A DNA stretch of 64,000 bases from Polaribacter aquimarinus (GTDB lineage Bacteria; Bacteroidota; Bacteroidia; Flavobacteriales; Flavobacteriaceae): NCBI RefSeq assembly GCF_003129485.1, contig NZ_QFFG01000001.1:310001-374000 (forward strand), given 5' to 3'. The stretch's first letter is position 1; each line of letters starts with the position of its first letter. Below, one piece after another: positions 1-9,134 of this stretch. Position numbers and translations under genes: made by a program. The notes under the pieces were generated by a model that saw only the letters and a list, made by a program, of their open reading frames with translations, did no database searches and had not been told where the DNA came from.

Positions 1-1
1 T

Positions 2-907
2 TTTTATCTAATCATTTTGTCATTTATTATTATTCCTAGTTTTATTTTTGAGATTCTTAGAGCTCAACTAAGAATTCAATACAACAACAAATCTTTTGCC
101 TATACCGAGTTTGCACACAGTATTATACTGTTAATAAGTGTTTTTACTTTGAGTTATTTCTTTAAAGAAATAGGTTATGCTATAGCGTTGTTAATTACAC
201 CTTTACTAACATCTATTTTGTTTTTTAATAAACTAAAAATAGATTTTTCTCATAAAATAAAGCTTCCAATTATAAATGTCTCTTTTTGGAGATATGGTTT
301 TTTTGCTAGTTTGTCTAATGTTGTCACTCAACTTCTTTTTGTAATTGATATTCTCTTAATAGGTTATTTAATGGAGGACACAGAAATGATTACTAATTAT
401 AGATATATATCTTTAATTCCATTTAGTTTACTCTTTTTACCAAGAGTTTTTATGGCTACAGATTTTGTTTCTTTCACAGAGAAAATCCATAATAAAAAGT
501 ATGTTGTAAATTATATCAAAAGCTACACATTATTTTTCTTGGGGATTAGCACAATAATGTTATTTATTAGTTTCATTTTTTGTGATTCAATTCTAGCTAT
601 TCTTGATAAAGAGTTTATCGAGTTTAAAGACACATTCTTAATTTTAATGATAGGAATTGTTGGTATTTATATTTTAAGAGGTTTGTTTGGAAACTTATTG
701 TCATCAATAGGAAAAGCTCATATTAACTATTACATTGCTAGTATTGCTTTAGTACTAAACATAGTAGCTAACTATTACCTGATACCCAAATACGGAATAA
801 AAGGAGCAGCAATAACAACTGCAATTTTAATGTGGTTTACTGGAGTATTATCTTTGATCTGCTTTTGGAAATTATATAAAACGAACTTAAAGTTTGTTAA
901 ACAATAA
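2..907 (+). CDS. Polysaccharide flippase / O-antigen transporter (Wzx-like), 5' end outside window
   Basis: This is the C-terminal part of an integral membrane protein. The reading frame is open to the left edge of the window, so the TTG at 17 is not the true start. About seven or eight hydrophobic segments are separated by short loops. The closing part reads as paired helices joined by a short loop (YYLIPKYGIKGAAITTAIL), a signature commonly seen near the C-terminus of Wzx/MATE-type polysaccharide flippases. The inferred role is moving lipid-linked glycan units across the inner membrane. The last 21 nt overlap the 3' end of the convergent acyltransferase gene. The family call rests on the topology and this motif; the substrate is unknown. 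Confidence 0.72.
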   Translation, partial: FYLIILSFIIIPSFIFEILRAQLRIQYNNKSFAYTEFAHSIILLISVFTLSYFFKEIGYAIALLITPLLTSILFFNKLKIDFSHKIKLPIINVSFWRYGFFASLSNVVTQLLFVIDILLIGYLMEDTEMITNYRYISLIPFSLLFLPRVFMATDFVSFTEKIHNKKYVVNYIKSYTLFFLGISTIMLFISFIFCDSILAILDKEFIEFKDTFLILMIGIVGIYILRGLFGNLLSSIGKAHINYYIASIALVLNIVANYYLIPKYGIKGAAITTAILMWFTGVLSLICFWKLYKTNLKFVKQ

Positions 908-1759
908 ACCAATACTATAAATGTTAATTGTAGGATATTTTTCTACTTTGGCTCCAAAACTTCTATAAAACTTACCAATATTAGTCATATTGCCCCCTTC
1001 AAAATCTAAAATTAAATTTTGTCCAGATTCTTTCTCAATAATTTTTGATAATAAAAAACTTGAAGCTTGTAATTTCCTTCCTAAATCATCAAAAGCTGAA
1101 AACAAATAAATAATTCTGTTTTTGTATCTTATAAAAAAACCTCCCCCTAAAAAAGTGTTTCCTTTAAAAACCCCTAAAACTTCTCCAATATTTTTTTTTC
1201 TTACACATTCGAATAACTTTTCTAATTTACTTTCAGGAAAAAAATATAAATAATTACTCTTTTGTAATTTTATAATTTCATTTATCTCTATAGTTTTTAT
1301 TTCTAAATTATTTTGCGCCCCTTTTTGGATTGCATGTTTCCTACCTTTTGAAAAATTCTTTTTTAGTGTTGTGTAATCCATAGATAAGTCCAAAATATAA
1401 TTCAACTTTACACTATTACTCAAAATGCAATTTCCAGCATTAAACGATAAAGTAGTTTTAAAAAAATAGAACGGAATTTTTTTTACAAAATCAATTTCTT
1501 CACATTTAGATAGTTTTTTTTGTGAAAAAACACCAAGTTGTTGACAAAAATAAGGTTGGGTAATATATTTTATAGTATACTTTTTTTTCCAAGGAAGAGG
1601 CATTACTGCTTCATAATCATTTAAAACCAAGACATCCCAGTTTTCTGCAACAATGTCCAAATACCAAGACATCCCATAAACCCTTATTTGTAATGACTTT
1701 TCTATACAAAGATTATACTTTTCAATATCAATATTTTTCTTTTTTATGTATTTAATCAT
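887..1759 (-). CDS. FemAB/GNAT-like N-acyltransferase family protein
   Basis: A 290-residue soluble protein with no signal peptide. The second half has features of the acyl-CoA N-acyltransferase fold found in FemAB/BioF2-like proteins of Bacteroidota: a basic helix (FSKGRKHAIQKG) near residue 140, a beta segment GEVLGVFKGNTFLGGGFFIR near 195, and a terminal LDFEGGNMTNIGKFYRSFGA motif typical of this group. Substrate unknown; such genes often lie in surface-glycan loci and may acylate sugars or peptides. The start is 1 nt from the stop of the upstream co-directional gene, so the two are probably cotranscribed. It converges with and overlaps the flippase gene. Confidence 0.6.
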   Translation of the reverse strand: MIKYIKKKNIDIEKYNLCIEKSLQIRVYGMSWYLDIVAENWDVLVLNDYEAVMPLPWKKKYTIKYITQPYFCQQLGVFSQKKLSKCEEIDFVKKIPFYFFKTTLSFNAGNCILSNSVKLNYILDLSMDYTTLKKNFSKGRKHAIQKGAQNNLEIKTIEINEIIKLQKSNYLYFFPESKLEKLFECVRKKNIGEVLGVFKGNTFLGGGFFIRYKNRIIYLFSAFDDLGRKLQASSFLLSKIIEKESGQNLILDFEGGNMTNIGKFYRSFGAKVEKYPTINIYSIGLLFNKL

Positions 1760-1760
1760 C

Positions 1761-3065
1761 TTAAACCATACTGATTTTAATCATTGAATCGTATAATCTT
1801 TTCCATCCTTTCCAGCGGTCATAATCACTTAAACTTTCGTTATGAAAAAGTGTTATAAATGTTCCATTAACAGCCTTTACTTCGTTCTTTAAATCTCTTA
1901 TTCTTCCTAAAGATTGTTTAGGTGTTAATTTCATATAATCATTTAAAGTAGTATCCATTAGAGCAAAAGGAAATACTTTTAAAGGAGTTTGAATTTCAAA
2001 ATCTAAATCATAAAAATAAAATGGTGTACAGGTGCTTGCTCTGAAACCTACATTACTTGCATACCCCATAGAATAATCTTCTTCTACTTCTAAATCTATT
2101 AAATGTTGATAGGTCTCTGGTAATCTAAATCTTAAAAAATGTTGCCTTGATCTTTGAACAGGCATATTTATAATATGCTCTAATCTAATTTTTTCTTTTT
2201 TTAATAATTCTGGATTATTCAAGGTAAAATAAGAAGGGTGTAAACCAACTTTAGCATAATCTACCATTTCTTTAATCAATAACCGGTATTTTGTTTTAGA
2301 TGCTGAAACATTGGTATCGAAAGTGGTATAATCACCTATTAAAAAAAAGAAAATGGTTTTAATATCTTTTTCTTTTTTTATACTCAAGATTTTACCAAAA
2401 GTATCAAATGGGTCTTTTTTAATATTAAAGGTAACTGCAAATCGATTCCATACATTTATCAACCTAAAATTAACTAGGTCTTTAAAAAACCCACCAACAC
2501 TTCTCACCAAACTTTTGTGTTTGTATGCAAATGCGTTATCTATATCTATAGTTGAAATAAAGTTAAAAGAACGATTTTTATATTCATAATCAGGAAATTT
2601 TTCTTTTAAGGCTTCTAATAATTTAAATGCCCAAATATCAACTACAGGTTTCTCTAAAAATTTATATTTATATGCCAAACTCTGTTCTGCGGTATATCTT
2701 CCGTGTTTATCTTTTACATGTGGTAAATATTCTTCGTATCTCGAAATTAAATAGAAACTTGCAGCAAAAATATCATACGGAATAGATGATTTGGGTCCTG
2801 TTTTAAAAAAACAAGGAACTTCATCCCATTTTTGAATCACAATATCCATGTCATTAACACCTTGTTCGAACAATAAATCGTTACTTTTTACAAAAAACTC
2901 GTTACTTAAAGGTGTTCTTGTATAGGTTAGTTTTGGTCCATTATGCGCAACAAATTCTTCTACTTTAGAAGTAAAATCTACAGGAATCATTAAGATTCTT
3001 GTAAAAATATGCTTAAAAATATAACGAACTCTTGGTGTTACCTTATGTGTGTAGATTAATATCAT
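1761..3065 (-). CDS. Polysaccharide deacetylase family protein (DUF7033-type)
   Basis: A 434-residue protein without signal peptide. The N-terminal half (MILIYTHKVTPRVRYIFKHIF) matches the conserved domain that precedes a NodB-like fold in many Flavobacteriaceae proteins annotated as polysaccharide deacetylases. Residues around 170-180 carry STIDIDNAFAYKHK, where the paired Asp residues correspond to the metal-binding DD of carbohydrate esterase family 4. A later segment, VGLHPSYF, supplies a likely metal-ligand His. It probably works with the neighbouring acyltransferase and flippase on a cell-surface glycan (inferred). The spacer to the upstream radC carries a period-7 repeat. Confidence 0.68.
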   Translation of the reverse strand: MILIYTHKVTPRVRYIFKHIFTRILMIPVDFTSKVEEFVAHNGPKLTYTRTPLSNEFFVKSNDLLFEQGVNDMDIVIQKWDEVPCFFKTGPKSSIPYDIFAASFYLISRYEEYLPHVKDKHGRYTAEQSLAYKYKFLEKPVVDIWAFKLLEALKEKFPDYEYKNRSFNFISTIDIDNAFAYKHKSLVRSVGGFFKDLVNFRLINVWNRFAVTFNIKKDPFDTFGKILSIKKEKDIKTIFFFLIGDYTTFDTNVSASKTKYRLLIKEMVDYAKVGLHPSYFTLNNPELLKKEKIRLEHIINMPVQRSRQHFLRFRLPETYQHLIDLEVEEDYSMGYASNVGFRASTCTPFYFYDLDFEIQTPLKVFPFALMDTTLNDYMKLTPKQSLGRIRDLKNEVKAVNGTFITLFHNESLSDYDRWKGWKRLYDSMIKISMV

Positions 3066-3070
3066 TAAAT

Positions 3071-3098
3071 GAATTACGAATTTTGAATTACGAATTTT
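3071..3098 (-). repeat. Period-7 array between radC and the deacetylase gene
   Basis: Two exact copies of a 14-mer made of two related heptamers, AAAATTC and GTAATTC in mRNA sense. The array starts 6 nt after the radC stop codon and ends 5 nt before the next start. It belongs to the same positional class as the arrays at 20435, 28188, 56262 and 62256. Confidence 0.85.
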
Positions 3099-3104
3099 GG
3101 TGAT

Positions 3105-3791
3105 TTACAAAATCCTTTCATCTGCAAAGCTAAAATACGATTTTTCGGTAATTATTAAATGATCTAGCAGCTTTATATCTAAAGTAATTCCTGCTTCTTT
3201 TATCTTTTTAGTTAATTGTTTATCAGCATTACTAGGCTGTAATTTACCAGAGGGATGGTTATGACAAACTATTATACCAACCGAAGCTAACTCTAATGCT
3301 CTTTTAAACAATAATCTAACATCTACAATGGTAGCAGTAAATCCGCCTTTACTTACCTGATTTTTAGCCAAAACTTTATTTGAATTGTTTAGAAAAAGCA
3401 CCCAAAATTCTTCGTGAGGTAAATCTCCGATAATAGGCTGCATCAAATTAAAAACATTATTACTGCTTGTTATTTTGGGCTTTTCTAAAGTCGTTTCTAA
3501 TAGACGTCTTTTACTTAATTCTAAAGCAGTAATTATTGCAATTGCCTTTGCTTCTCCAATTCCTTTAAAACTTATTAATTGTTCTACGGATAGTTTTGCC
3601 AATTCATTAATATTATTACCAACAGATTGTAAAATTCTTTTAGATAGTGCTACAGCACTTTCGCATCTGTTTCCAGAACTAATAAGAATGGCTATTAATT
3701 CGGCATTAGAAAGTGAATTTTTTCCTTTAGCAAGTAATTTTTCTCTTGGCCGGTCATCTATAGCCCAAGATTTAATGGTTCGCTTTTCCAT
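3105..3791 (-). CDS. radC: RadC family JAB/MPN-domain protein
   Basis: A 228-residue protein of normal RadC length. The N-terminal half has the helix-hairpin-helix-like segment LISFKGIGEAKAIAIITAL. The C-terminal half is a JAMM metalloprotease-like domain: a conserved Glu in PHEEFWVLFLN, then the VCHNHPSG...SNAD signature supplying the two metal-binding His and the Asp. Historically called a DNA repair protein, but the biochemical role of the family is unsettled. Here it is a stand-alone chromosomal gene, not one carried by a mobile element. It lies 37 nt downstream of the cytochrome gene, on the same strand. Confidence 0.93.
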   Translation of the reverse strand: MEKRTIKSWAIDDRPREKLLAKGKNSLSNAELIAILISSGNRCESAVALSKRILQSVGNNINELAKLSVEQLISFKGIGEAKAIAIITALELSKRRLLETTLEKPKITSSNNVFNLMQPIIGDLPHEEFWVLFLNNSNKVLAKNQVSKGGFTATIVDVRLLFKRALELASVGIIVCHNHPSGKLQPSNADKQLTKKIKEAGITLDIKLLDHLIITEKSYFSFADERIL

Positions 3792-3828
3792 ATATCAGTT
3801 TTTGATAAAAATACAAAAAAGGAAATTC

Positions 3829-6084
3829 TTACAATTGATTTAAGAAATTTTGGTATTGTTGGTTGTTTGGGTATAAACTGATAAGTTGTTTTACAATATT
3901 TTTTGCTTTTACTTTTTGGTTAGATTTTGCATAAATATAAGCCAAAGCATAAAGTAAACTCTCATTATTAACATCAACTTTTAAACCTTTAAAAAAGGTT
4001 TTTTCGGCATTTTTAAAATCTTGTTTTTTATCATATAACAATGCTAAATTATAGTAAACTCTTATGTTTTTTGGCATAATTGTAATTGCTTTTTGCAACT
4101 GAAATATGGCATCTTCTACTCTATTTAACTCTGCATACAATAATCCTAAAGAATAGTAAACAGGCCCAAATTTTGGTTCTTGTTCTATCACTATTTTATA
4201 GGCTTCTTCCGCCTGTTCGTATTGTTTATTGTTGTAATATAATTTGGCTAAATTTATTCTAACTTGGTTGTTAATATTATCTATATCTAAGGCTTCTTCA
4301 TAACTTTCTATAGCTTTAGGTAAGTTGTTTTTTTTAATATAAAAATCTCCTCTTTTTATTCTTGTACCTACAAAATCTGCATTGGTATTTATATGTGCCC
4401 AAAATTCATTTTTTACTTTTTGATAACTTTCTTGATAGATTAATGGAATCTGAGATTCATCTAAGGTTGCCAAACCAAAAAATGCTTTTATTCGAATACT
4501 TCTTTTAGCATCTTCTAATAACGGTAAAAAATAAGAAGTATAATCCGTATTATTAATTCTACTTAACACATCTATACTTGCGCCCCTAACCAAAGCAGAA
4601 TCATCATTTAGCATTTTAATATATTCTTCCACAAAATTTTGAGCATTGTAATTTTCTAATACTTTAGTCGCTGATGCTCTCACAATTTCTGGCTCACGTT
4701 TGTCTTTCATCAATTCAATTAAACCCTGGTGTCCATGGGTTTGATTGGTTATTCCAGCTGCTAATTTCTCTGAAAAATGAATTGAATCCACTTCTCCAAA
4801 AAGTTTTATAAAACTTTTCCAAGCCCATTTATCATCTTTATCTTTATGACACTCAGAACAAGCATTTGGAGTTCCATACTTTAGACTTAAATCTGGTCTT
4901 GGTACTCTAAAACTATGATCTCTTCTAAAGTCATTCCCCATATAAAATTTCCCAGTCATATGACAATTTACACATTTTGAAGAGGATGTATTGGGTCTAT
5001 GAAAGTGATGTTTAGGTGAATCATATTTTTCTTGAACATGACATTGAGCACACAGTTTATTTCCATTAAACTTTAGTTTTAAAGAATGTGCGTTATGACA
5101 ATTTGTACAAGTTACATCGTTTTGATACATTTTACTTTGTAAAAATGAGCCATATACATAAACCTCATCTAAAATTTGCCCATCAGCTTGATACAGCCTT
5201 TCTTCTAATAATTGTGGAAAATAGTGATCCAATAAAGTTCCTTCAAAATTAAAATGCTCTGAATATTGTTCTCTTCTCATATGGCATCGTGCACATTCAT
5301 CAACCAATTCTTTAGGTTTTGTGCTTTTTGTCATTTTTAGAGTTCCATGAGCAATGTAATCTTTACCCATTTTTTCTGCATTTATAACATGATCTTTCCC
5401 TGGACCATGACATGCTTCACAATTTACGTTGATAATTGAATATTGTGTATTATAACTATGACTACTCTCTCTGTAATTTTTACGAACATTAGTTGAATGA
5501 CAATCTGCACACATATTGTTCCAGTTTAAACCACCTCTAGACCAATGCAACCATTCTGAGTGTACTACTTTAAAATTTGGATACAGATCGAACCATTTAT
5601 TTTTTACAACATCCCAAGCGGTTCTTAAACATTGATAATGCCCGTCAGGGAACTTGACTATATATTGTTGCAAAGGGGTAATCCCAAAAACATAAACAAT
5701 TTTATAATTGTGGTTTTTACCATCTGGTCCTTCTGTATTCACATAAAAATCACCACCTTTTTTATAAAACTTTGAAGTTACTCCTTGACTGATAAATTCC
5801 TGATTGTTAAAATTCCCCAAAACCGATAAACTATCGGCTATTTGCATCGCTTTATCATGATGAGAACCTTTCCAATTTTGATATTCCTTTTCATGACATT
5901 CTTTGCACTTTGCATCACCTAAAAAATGATTATCAGGTATTGCTTTTCCGGTAAGAAATACATTTTCACCTTTATCAACCTCCTGATATTTATATTCTTG
6001 AGTTTTCTTGCAAGAAATAAAAAAGAAAGAAACTACTAATATTACAAAAGTATTTTGTAACATTAAATTTAAAAATATTTTCAC
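3829..6084 (-). CDS. Octaheme c-type cytochrome lipoprotein with HEAT and TPR repeats
   Basis: A 751-residue protein starting with a signal peptide and a lipobox-like FFISCKK, so probably a lipoprotein. There are eight CxxCH haem-binding motifs between about residues 59 and 415: CKECH, CADCH, CEACH, CARCH, CTNCH, CAQCH, CVNCH and CSECH. A HEAT-like helical stretch follows (about 440-545), then at least four TPR units (about 575-745). The cytochrome part resembles cytochrome c554/c3-like multihaem modules, so an electron-transfer role outside the inner membrane is inferred. The redox partner is unknown. It is divergent from trkA with a 187-nt gap. An alternative start is 7 codons downstream (6063). 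Confidence 0.8.
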   Translation of the reverse strand: MKIFLNLMLQNTFVILVVSFFFISCKKTQEYKYQEVDKGENVFLTGKAIPDNHFLGDAKCKECHEKEYQNWKGSHHDKAMQIADSLSVLGNFNNQEFISQGVTSKFYKKGGDFYVNTEGPDGKNHNYKIVYVFGITPLQQYIVKFPDGHYQCLRTAWDVVKNKWFDLYPNFKVVHSEWLHWSRGGLNWNNMCADCHSTNVRKNYRESSHSYNTQYSIINVNCEACHGPGKDHVINAEKMGKDYIAHGTLKMTKSTKPKELVDECARCHMRREQYSEHFNFEGTLLDHYFPQLLEERLYQADGQILDEVYVYGSFLQSKMYQNDVTCTNCHNAHSLKLKFNGNKLCAQCHVQEKYDSPKHHFHRPNTSSSKCVNCHMTGKFYMGNDFRRDHSFRVPRPDLSLKYGTPNACSECHKDKDDKWAWKSFIKLFGEVDSIHFSEKLAAGITNQTHGHQGLIELMKDKREPEIVRASATKVLENYNAQNFVEEYIKMLNDDSALVRGASIDVLSRINNTDYTSYFLPLLEDAKRSIRIKAFFGLATLDESQIPLIYQESYQKVKNEFWAHINTNADFVGTRIKRGDFYIKKNNLPKAIESYEEALDIDNINNQVRINLAKLYYNNKQYEQAEEAYKIVIEQEPKFGPVYYSLGLLYAELNRVEDAIFQLQKAITIMPKNIRVYYNLALLYDKKQDFKNAEKTFFKGLKVDVNNESLLYALAYIYAKSNQKVKAKNIVKQLISLYPNNQQYQNFLNQL

Positions 6085-6215
6085 AAAAATGTTATTTGTT
6101 AATTGTGATAGTAAAATTAGGATTTAATTAACCATCAAAAAAAGATATTTATCAGTTTTTTATAAAACTGAAAATCTTTATTTTATAGTTGTTAACTATG
6201 GAAAACTACCTTTTA

Positions 6216-6248
6216 TTTGTATTTGCAACCAAACTCTTTATATCTTTG
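6216..6248 (+). promoter_or_regulatory. Bacteroidota-type promoter for trkA
   Basis: A TTTG box at 6216-6219, a 21-nt spacer and TATCTTTG at 6241-6248, matching the TTTG / TAnnTTTG pattern of the Bacteroidota primary sigma factor. It lies 23 nt upstream of the trkA ATG. Confidence 0.6.
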
Positions 6249-6271
6249 TAACTTATTTCGATATTTAACAC

Positions 6272-7624
6272 ATGAAAATTATTATAGCTGGTGCTGGAGA
6301 TGTTGGTTTTCACTTAGCTAAACTTCTTTCTTACGAGTCTCAAGACACTTATATCATAGATTTTGATGGAGAAAAGTTAGAATACATCAACAATCATTTA
6401 GATGTAATTACAAAAAAAGGAGATGCTACTTCTATAAAACTTTTAAAAGAAATCGGTATAGACTCTGCTGATTTGTTAATTGCTGTTACAGATAGTCAAA
6501 ATACAAATTTCACTATTTCTGTAATTGGTAAATCTTTAGGCGCTAAGAAAACAATTGCGAGAATTGACAACTCAGAATTTTTGAATGAGAATGAATGTGA
6601 AGTTGACTTTACTCAATTTGGGTTAGACTTTATGATTTCTCCCCAAGAATTGGCTGCTAATGAAATTAAAATGCTGTTAAACCAATCTTCGTTTAATGAT
6701 ACTGTTGCTTTTGAAAGTGGTGTTTTTAATGTAATGGGAACTCCTCTTACATATAAATCACCTATTTTAGATTTAACCGTTAAAGAAGCAAAACAAAAGT
6801 TTCCAAATGTAGATTTTATTACCATTGCCATTAAAAGACAAGGTGTTTCTCAAACTATTATTCCAAGAGGAGACACCACTTATGAGTTAGGAGATCAAGT
6901 GTATTTTTGTGTTCCTAATTATAGCATGAAAGATCTCTACCCTATTATTGGTAAAAAGCAATTTAACATTAAGAATGTGATGATTCTTGGCGGAAGTAGT
7001 ATAGGTGAAAAAACTGCTAGAAATCTTTGTAAAGATAATTTTAAAGTAAAATTAATCGAAAAAAACCGAGAAAAAGCAGAAACACTGGCAGAACAGTTAA
7101 ATGATACGCTAGTAATTAACGGGGATGGAAGAGATTTAGAGCTCTTAGAAGAAGAAAACATTAGAGAAACTGATGCCTTTATTGCAGTGACAGGAAATTC
7201 TGAAACTAATATCATGTCTTGTTTAGTTGCAAAATCTAAAGGAGTAAAAAAAACAGTTGCTTTGGTAGAAAATATGGATTACATTGATATTTCTCAGACT
7301 ATTGGAATTCAATCTTTGATTAATAAAAAATTAATTGCGGCCAGTAATATTTTTAGACATATTAGAAAAGGAGAAATTTTAGCGTTAGCTAATCTACATA
7401 ATATTGATGCAGAAGTTTTTGAGTTTGAAGTGAGAGATAATGCAAAGGTTACAGAATATCCTATTAAAGATTTACGTTTTCCTAGAGAGGCGGTTTTTGG
7501 AGGAATTATTAGAAATGAAGAAGCAATTATGGCTACAGGAAACATGCAAATTAAAGCTAACGATAAAGTAATTGTTTTCTGTTTACCTGAAGCAATAAGT
7601 ACTGTAGAAAGTCTATTCAAATAA
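6272..7624 (+). CDS. trkA: Trk potassium uptake regulatory subunit TrkA
   Basis: A 450-residue cytoplasmic protein built as two RCK modules in tandem, the usual TrkA layout. The first Rossmann motif is MKIIIAGAGDVGFHLAKLL at residue 1, with the acidic end of beta-2 (YIIDFDGEKLE) binding the adenosine ribose of NAD. The second starts near residue 233 (VMILGGSSIGEKTARNL). Each is followed by a TrkA_C domain (near 145-220 and 370-450). TrkA gates the TrkH potassium channel in response to nucleotides. Its stop is 4 nt before trkH, so the two form an operon. Confidence 0.96.
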   Translation: MKIIIAGAGDVGFHLAKLLSYESQDTYIIDFDGEKLEYINNHLDVITKKGDATSIKLLKEIGIDSADLLIAVTDSQNTNFTISVIGKSLGAKKTIARIDNSEFLNENECEVDFTQFGLDFMISPQELAANEIKMLLNQSSFNDTVAFESGVFNVMGTPLTYKSPILDLTVKEAKQKFPNVDFITIAIKRQGVSQTIIPRGDTTYELGDQVYFCVPNYSMKDLYPIIGKKQFNIKNVMILGGSSIGEKTARNLCKDNFKVKLIEKNREKAETLAEQLNDTLVINGDGRDLELLEEENIRETDAFIAVTGNSETNIMSCLVAKSKGVKKTVALVENMDYIDISQTIGIQSLINKKLIAASNIFRHIRKGEILALANLHNIDAEVFEFEVRDNAKVTEYPIKDLRFPREAVFGGIIRNEEAIMATGNMQIKANDKVIVFCLPEAISTVESLFK

Positions 7625-7628
7625 TTTA

Positions 7629-9128
7629 ATGGGAAATTTAAACACTAAAATAATATTCCGATTTTTAGGTATTACTGCCATATTAAACGGACTCTTTATG
7701 TTTATCGCATTTCCTTTTAGTGTCTTTAATGAAGAATCTGCGAAATGGGGAATTTTGAATGCAGGAATTGTAACTGTTACAATTGGTTTTTTACTTTTCT
7801 TTTTTAACAAACCTAAAAGTACTAATATTCAAAAAAAAGAAGGATATCTTATTGTTACATTAGGTTGGTTAACATTATCATTAACAGGAATGTTGCCTTA
7901 TTTATTATCAGGTGCTATTCCAACCATTACCAATGCCTTTTTCGAAACAATCTCAGGATATTCTACCACTGGATCATCCATTTTAACTGATATAGAAGCT
8001 ATGCCAAAAGGAATTCTCTTTTGGAGAAGCGCAACACATTGGATTGGTGGAATGGGGATTATAGTTTTAACTATAGCAATTTTACCATTATTAGGAATTG
8101 GTGGAATGCAATTGTTTATGGCCGAAGCCCCTGGGCCTTCGGCAGATAAATTACACCCAAGAATCACAGACACTGCTAAACGTTTATATTTAATATATGT
8201 AACCTTAACTTTAACTCAATTTTTCTTTTTAAAATTTGCCGGAATGACTTGGTTCGATGCTATAAATCATGCTATGGCAACTATGAGTACTGGGGGGTTT
8301 TCTACCAAAAATAGTAGTGTAGCTTTTTACAATAATCTTCCTCTTGTACAATATATTATTATCTTTTTTATGTTGGTTGCAGGTACAAACTTTGTATTGA
8401 CCTATTTTGCTTTAAAAGGAAAAATTCAGAAGGTTTTTCAAAGCGAAGAATTCAAATATTATTTGTTTGGAATTATTGGTATTTCGGCAATAGTTACAAT
8501 TATTATTGTACATTTTCAAGACCCAAACTTACAGACTTCTATTAACCACCCAATGGTATTAGGAAAAGAAGAAAGTGCGGTTAGACATGCATTATTTATG
8601 GTAACTTCTGTAATAACTACAACAGGTTTTGTAACTGCAGACTTTACTATGTGGAACTTCTTTGCCACAGGTATTTTCTTTGCGTTATTTTTTACTGGAG
8701 GCTCTGCAGGATCTACTAGTGGTGGTGTTAAAGTGGTAAGGCATATTGTGATGTTAAAAAACAGTTTTTTAGAATTTAAAAAAGCGCTACATCCAAATGC
8801 AATTATTCCAGTGAGATATGATAAAAAAGCAGTACATCAAAATATTGTTTTTAATATTATTTCTTTCTTTATTATCTATATGCTTATTTTTATTATGTCT
8901 TCTGTAGTTTTAACATTATTTGGGCTTGATTTTTTATCTGCATTAGGTGCTGCTGCATCTTCACTAGGTAATATTGGTCCCGCTATAGGCTCAGTTAGTC
9001 CGGTTGATAATTTTAATCATTTAACAGGTGCAGCAAAATGGTTCTGTTCTTTTTTAATGTTAATTGGACGTTTAGAATTATTTACGGTTCTAATTTTGTT
9101 TACACCTTTCTTTTGGAGAAAAAATTAA
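7629..9128 (+). CDS. trkH: Trk potassium uptake membrane subunit TrkH
   Basis: A 499-residue polytopic membrane protein with about ten hydrophobic segments arranged as four M1-P-M2 repeats. The selectivity-filter-like sequences are visible: SGYSTTGSSIL near residue 112, MATMSTGGFSTKN near 218, TSVITTTGFVTA near 328, and AASSLGNIGPAIG near 443. SAGSTSGGVKVVRH near 360 is the conserved intramembrane-loop region. Forms the potassium-conducting dimer regulated by TrkA, encoded immediately upstream. Confidence 0.96.
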   Translation: MGNLNTKIIFRFLGITAILNGLFMFIAFPFSVFNEESAKWGILNAGIVTVTIGFLLFFFNKPKSTNIQKKEGYLIVTLGWLTLSLTGMLPYLLSGAIPTITNAFFETISGYSTTGSSILTDIEAMPKGILFWRSATHWIGGMGIIVLTIAILPLLGIGGMQLFMAEAPGPSADKLHPRITDTAKRLYLIYVTLTLTQFFFLKFAGMTWFDAINHAMATMSTGGFSTKNSSVAFYNNLPLVQYIIIFFMLVAGTNFVLTYFALKGKIQKVFQSEEFKYYLFGIIGISAIVTIIIVHFQDPNLQTSINHPMVLGKEESAVRHALFMVTSVITTTGFVTADFTMWNFFATGIFFALFFTGGSAGSTSGGVKVVRHIVMLKNSFLEFKKALHPNAIIPVRYDKKAVHQNIVFNIISFFIIYMLIFIMSSVVLTLFGLDFLSALGAAASSLGNIGPAIGSVSPVDNFNHLTGAAKWFCSFLMLIGRLELFTVLILFTPFFWRKN

Positions 9129-9134
9129 TTACAG

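Noticed and set aside
3475..3843. Plus-strand 122-codon frame opposite radC
   Set aside because: Mirror of the conserved radC coding sequence; composition is that of an antisense shadow.
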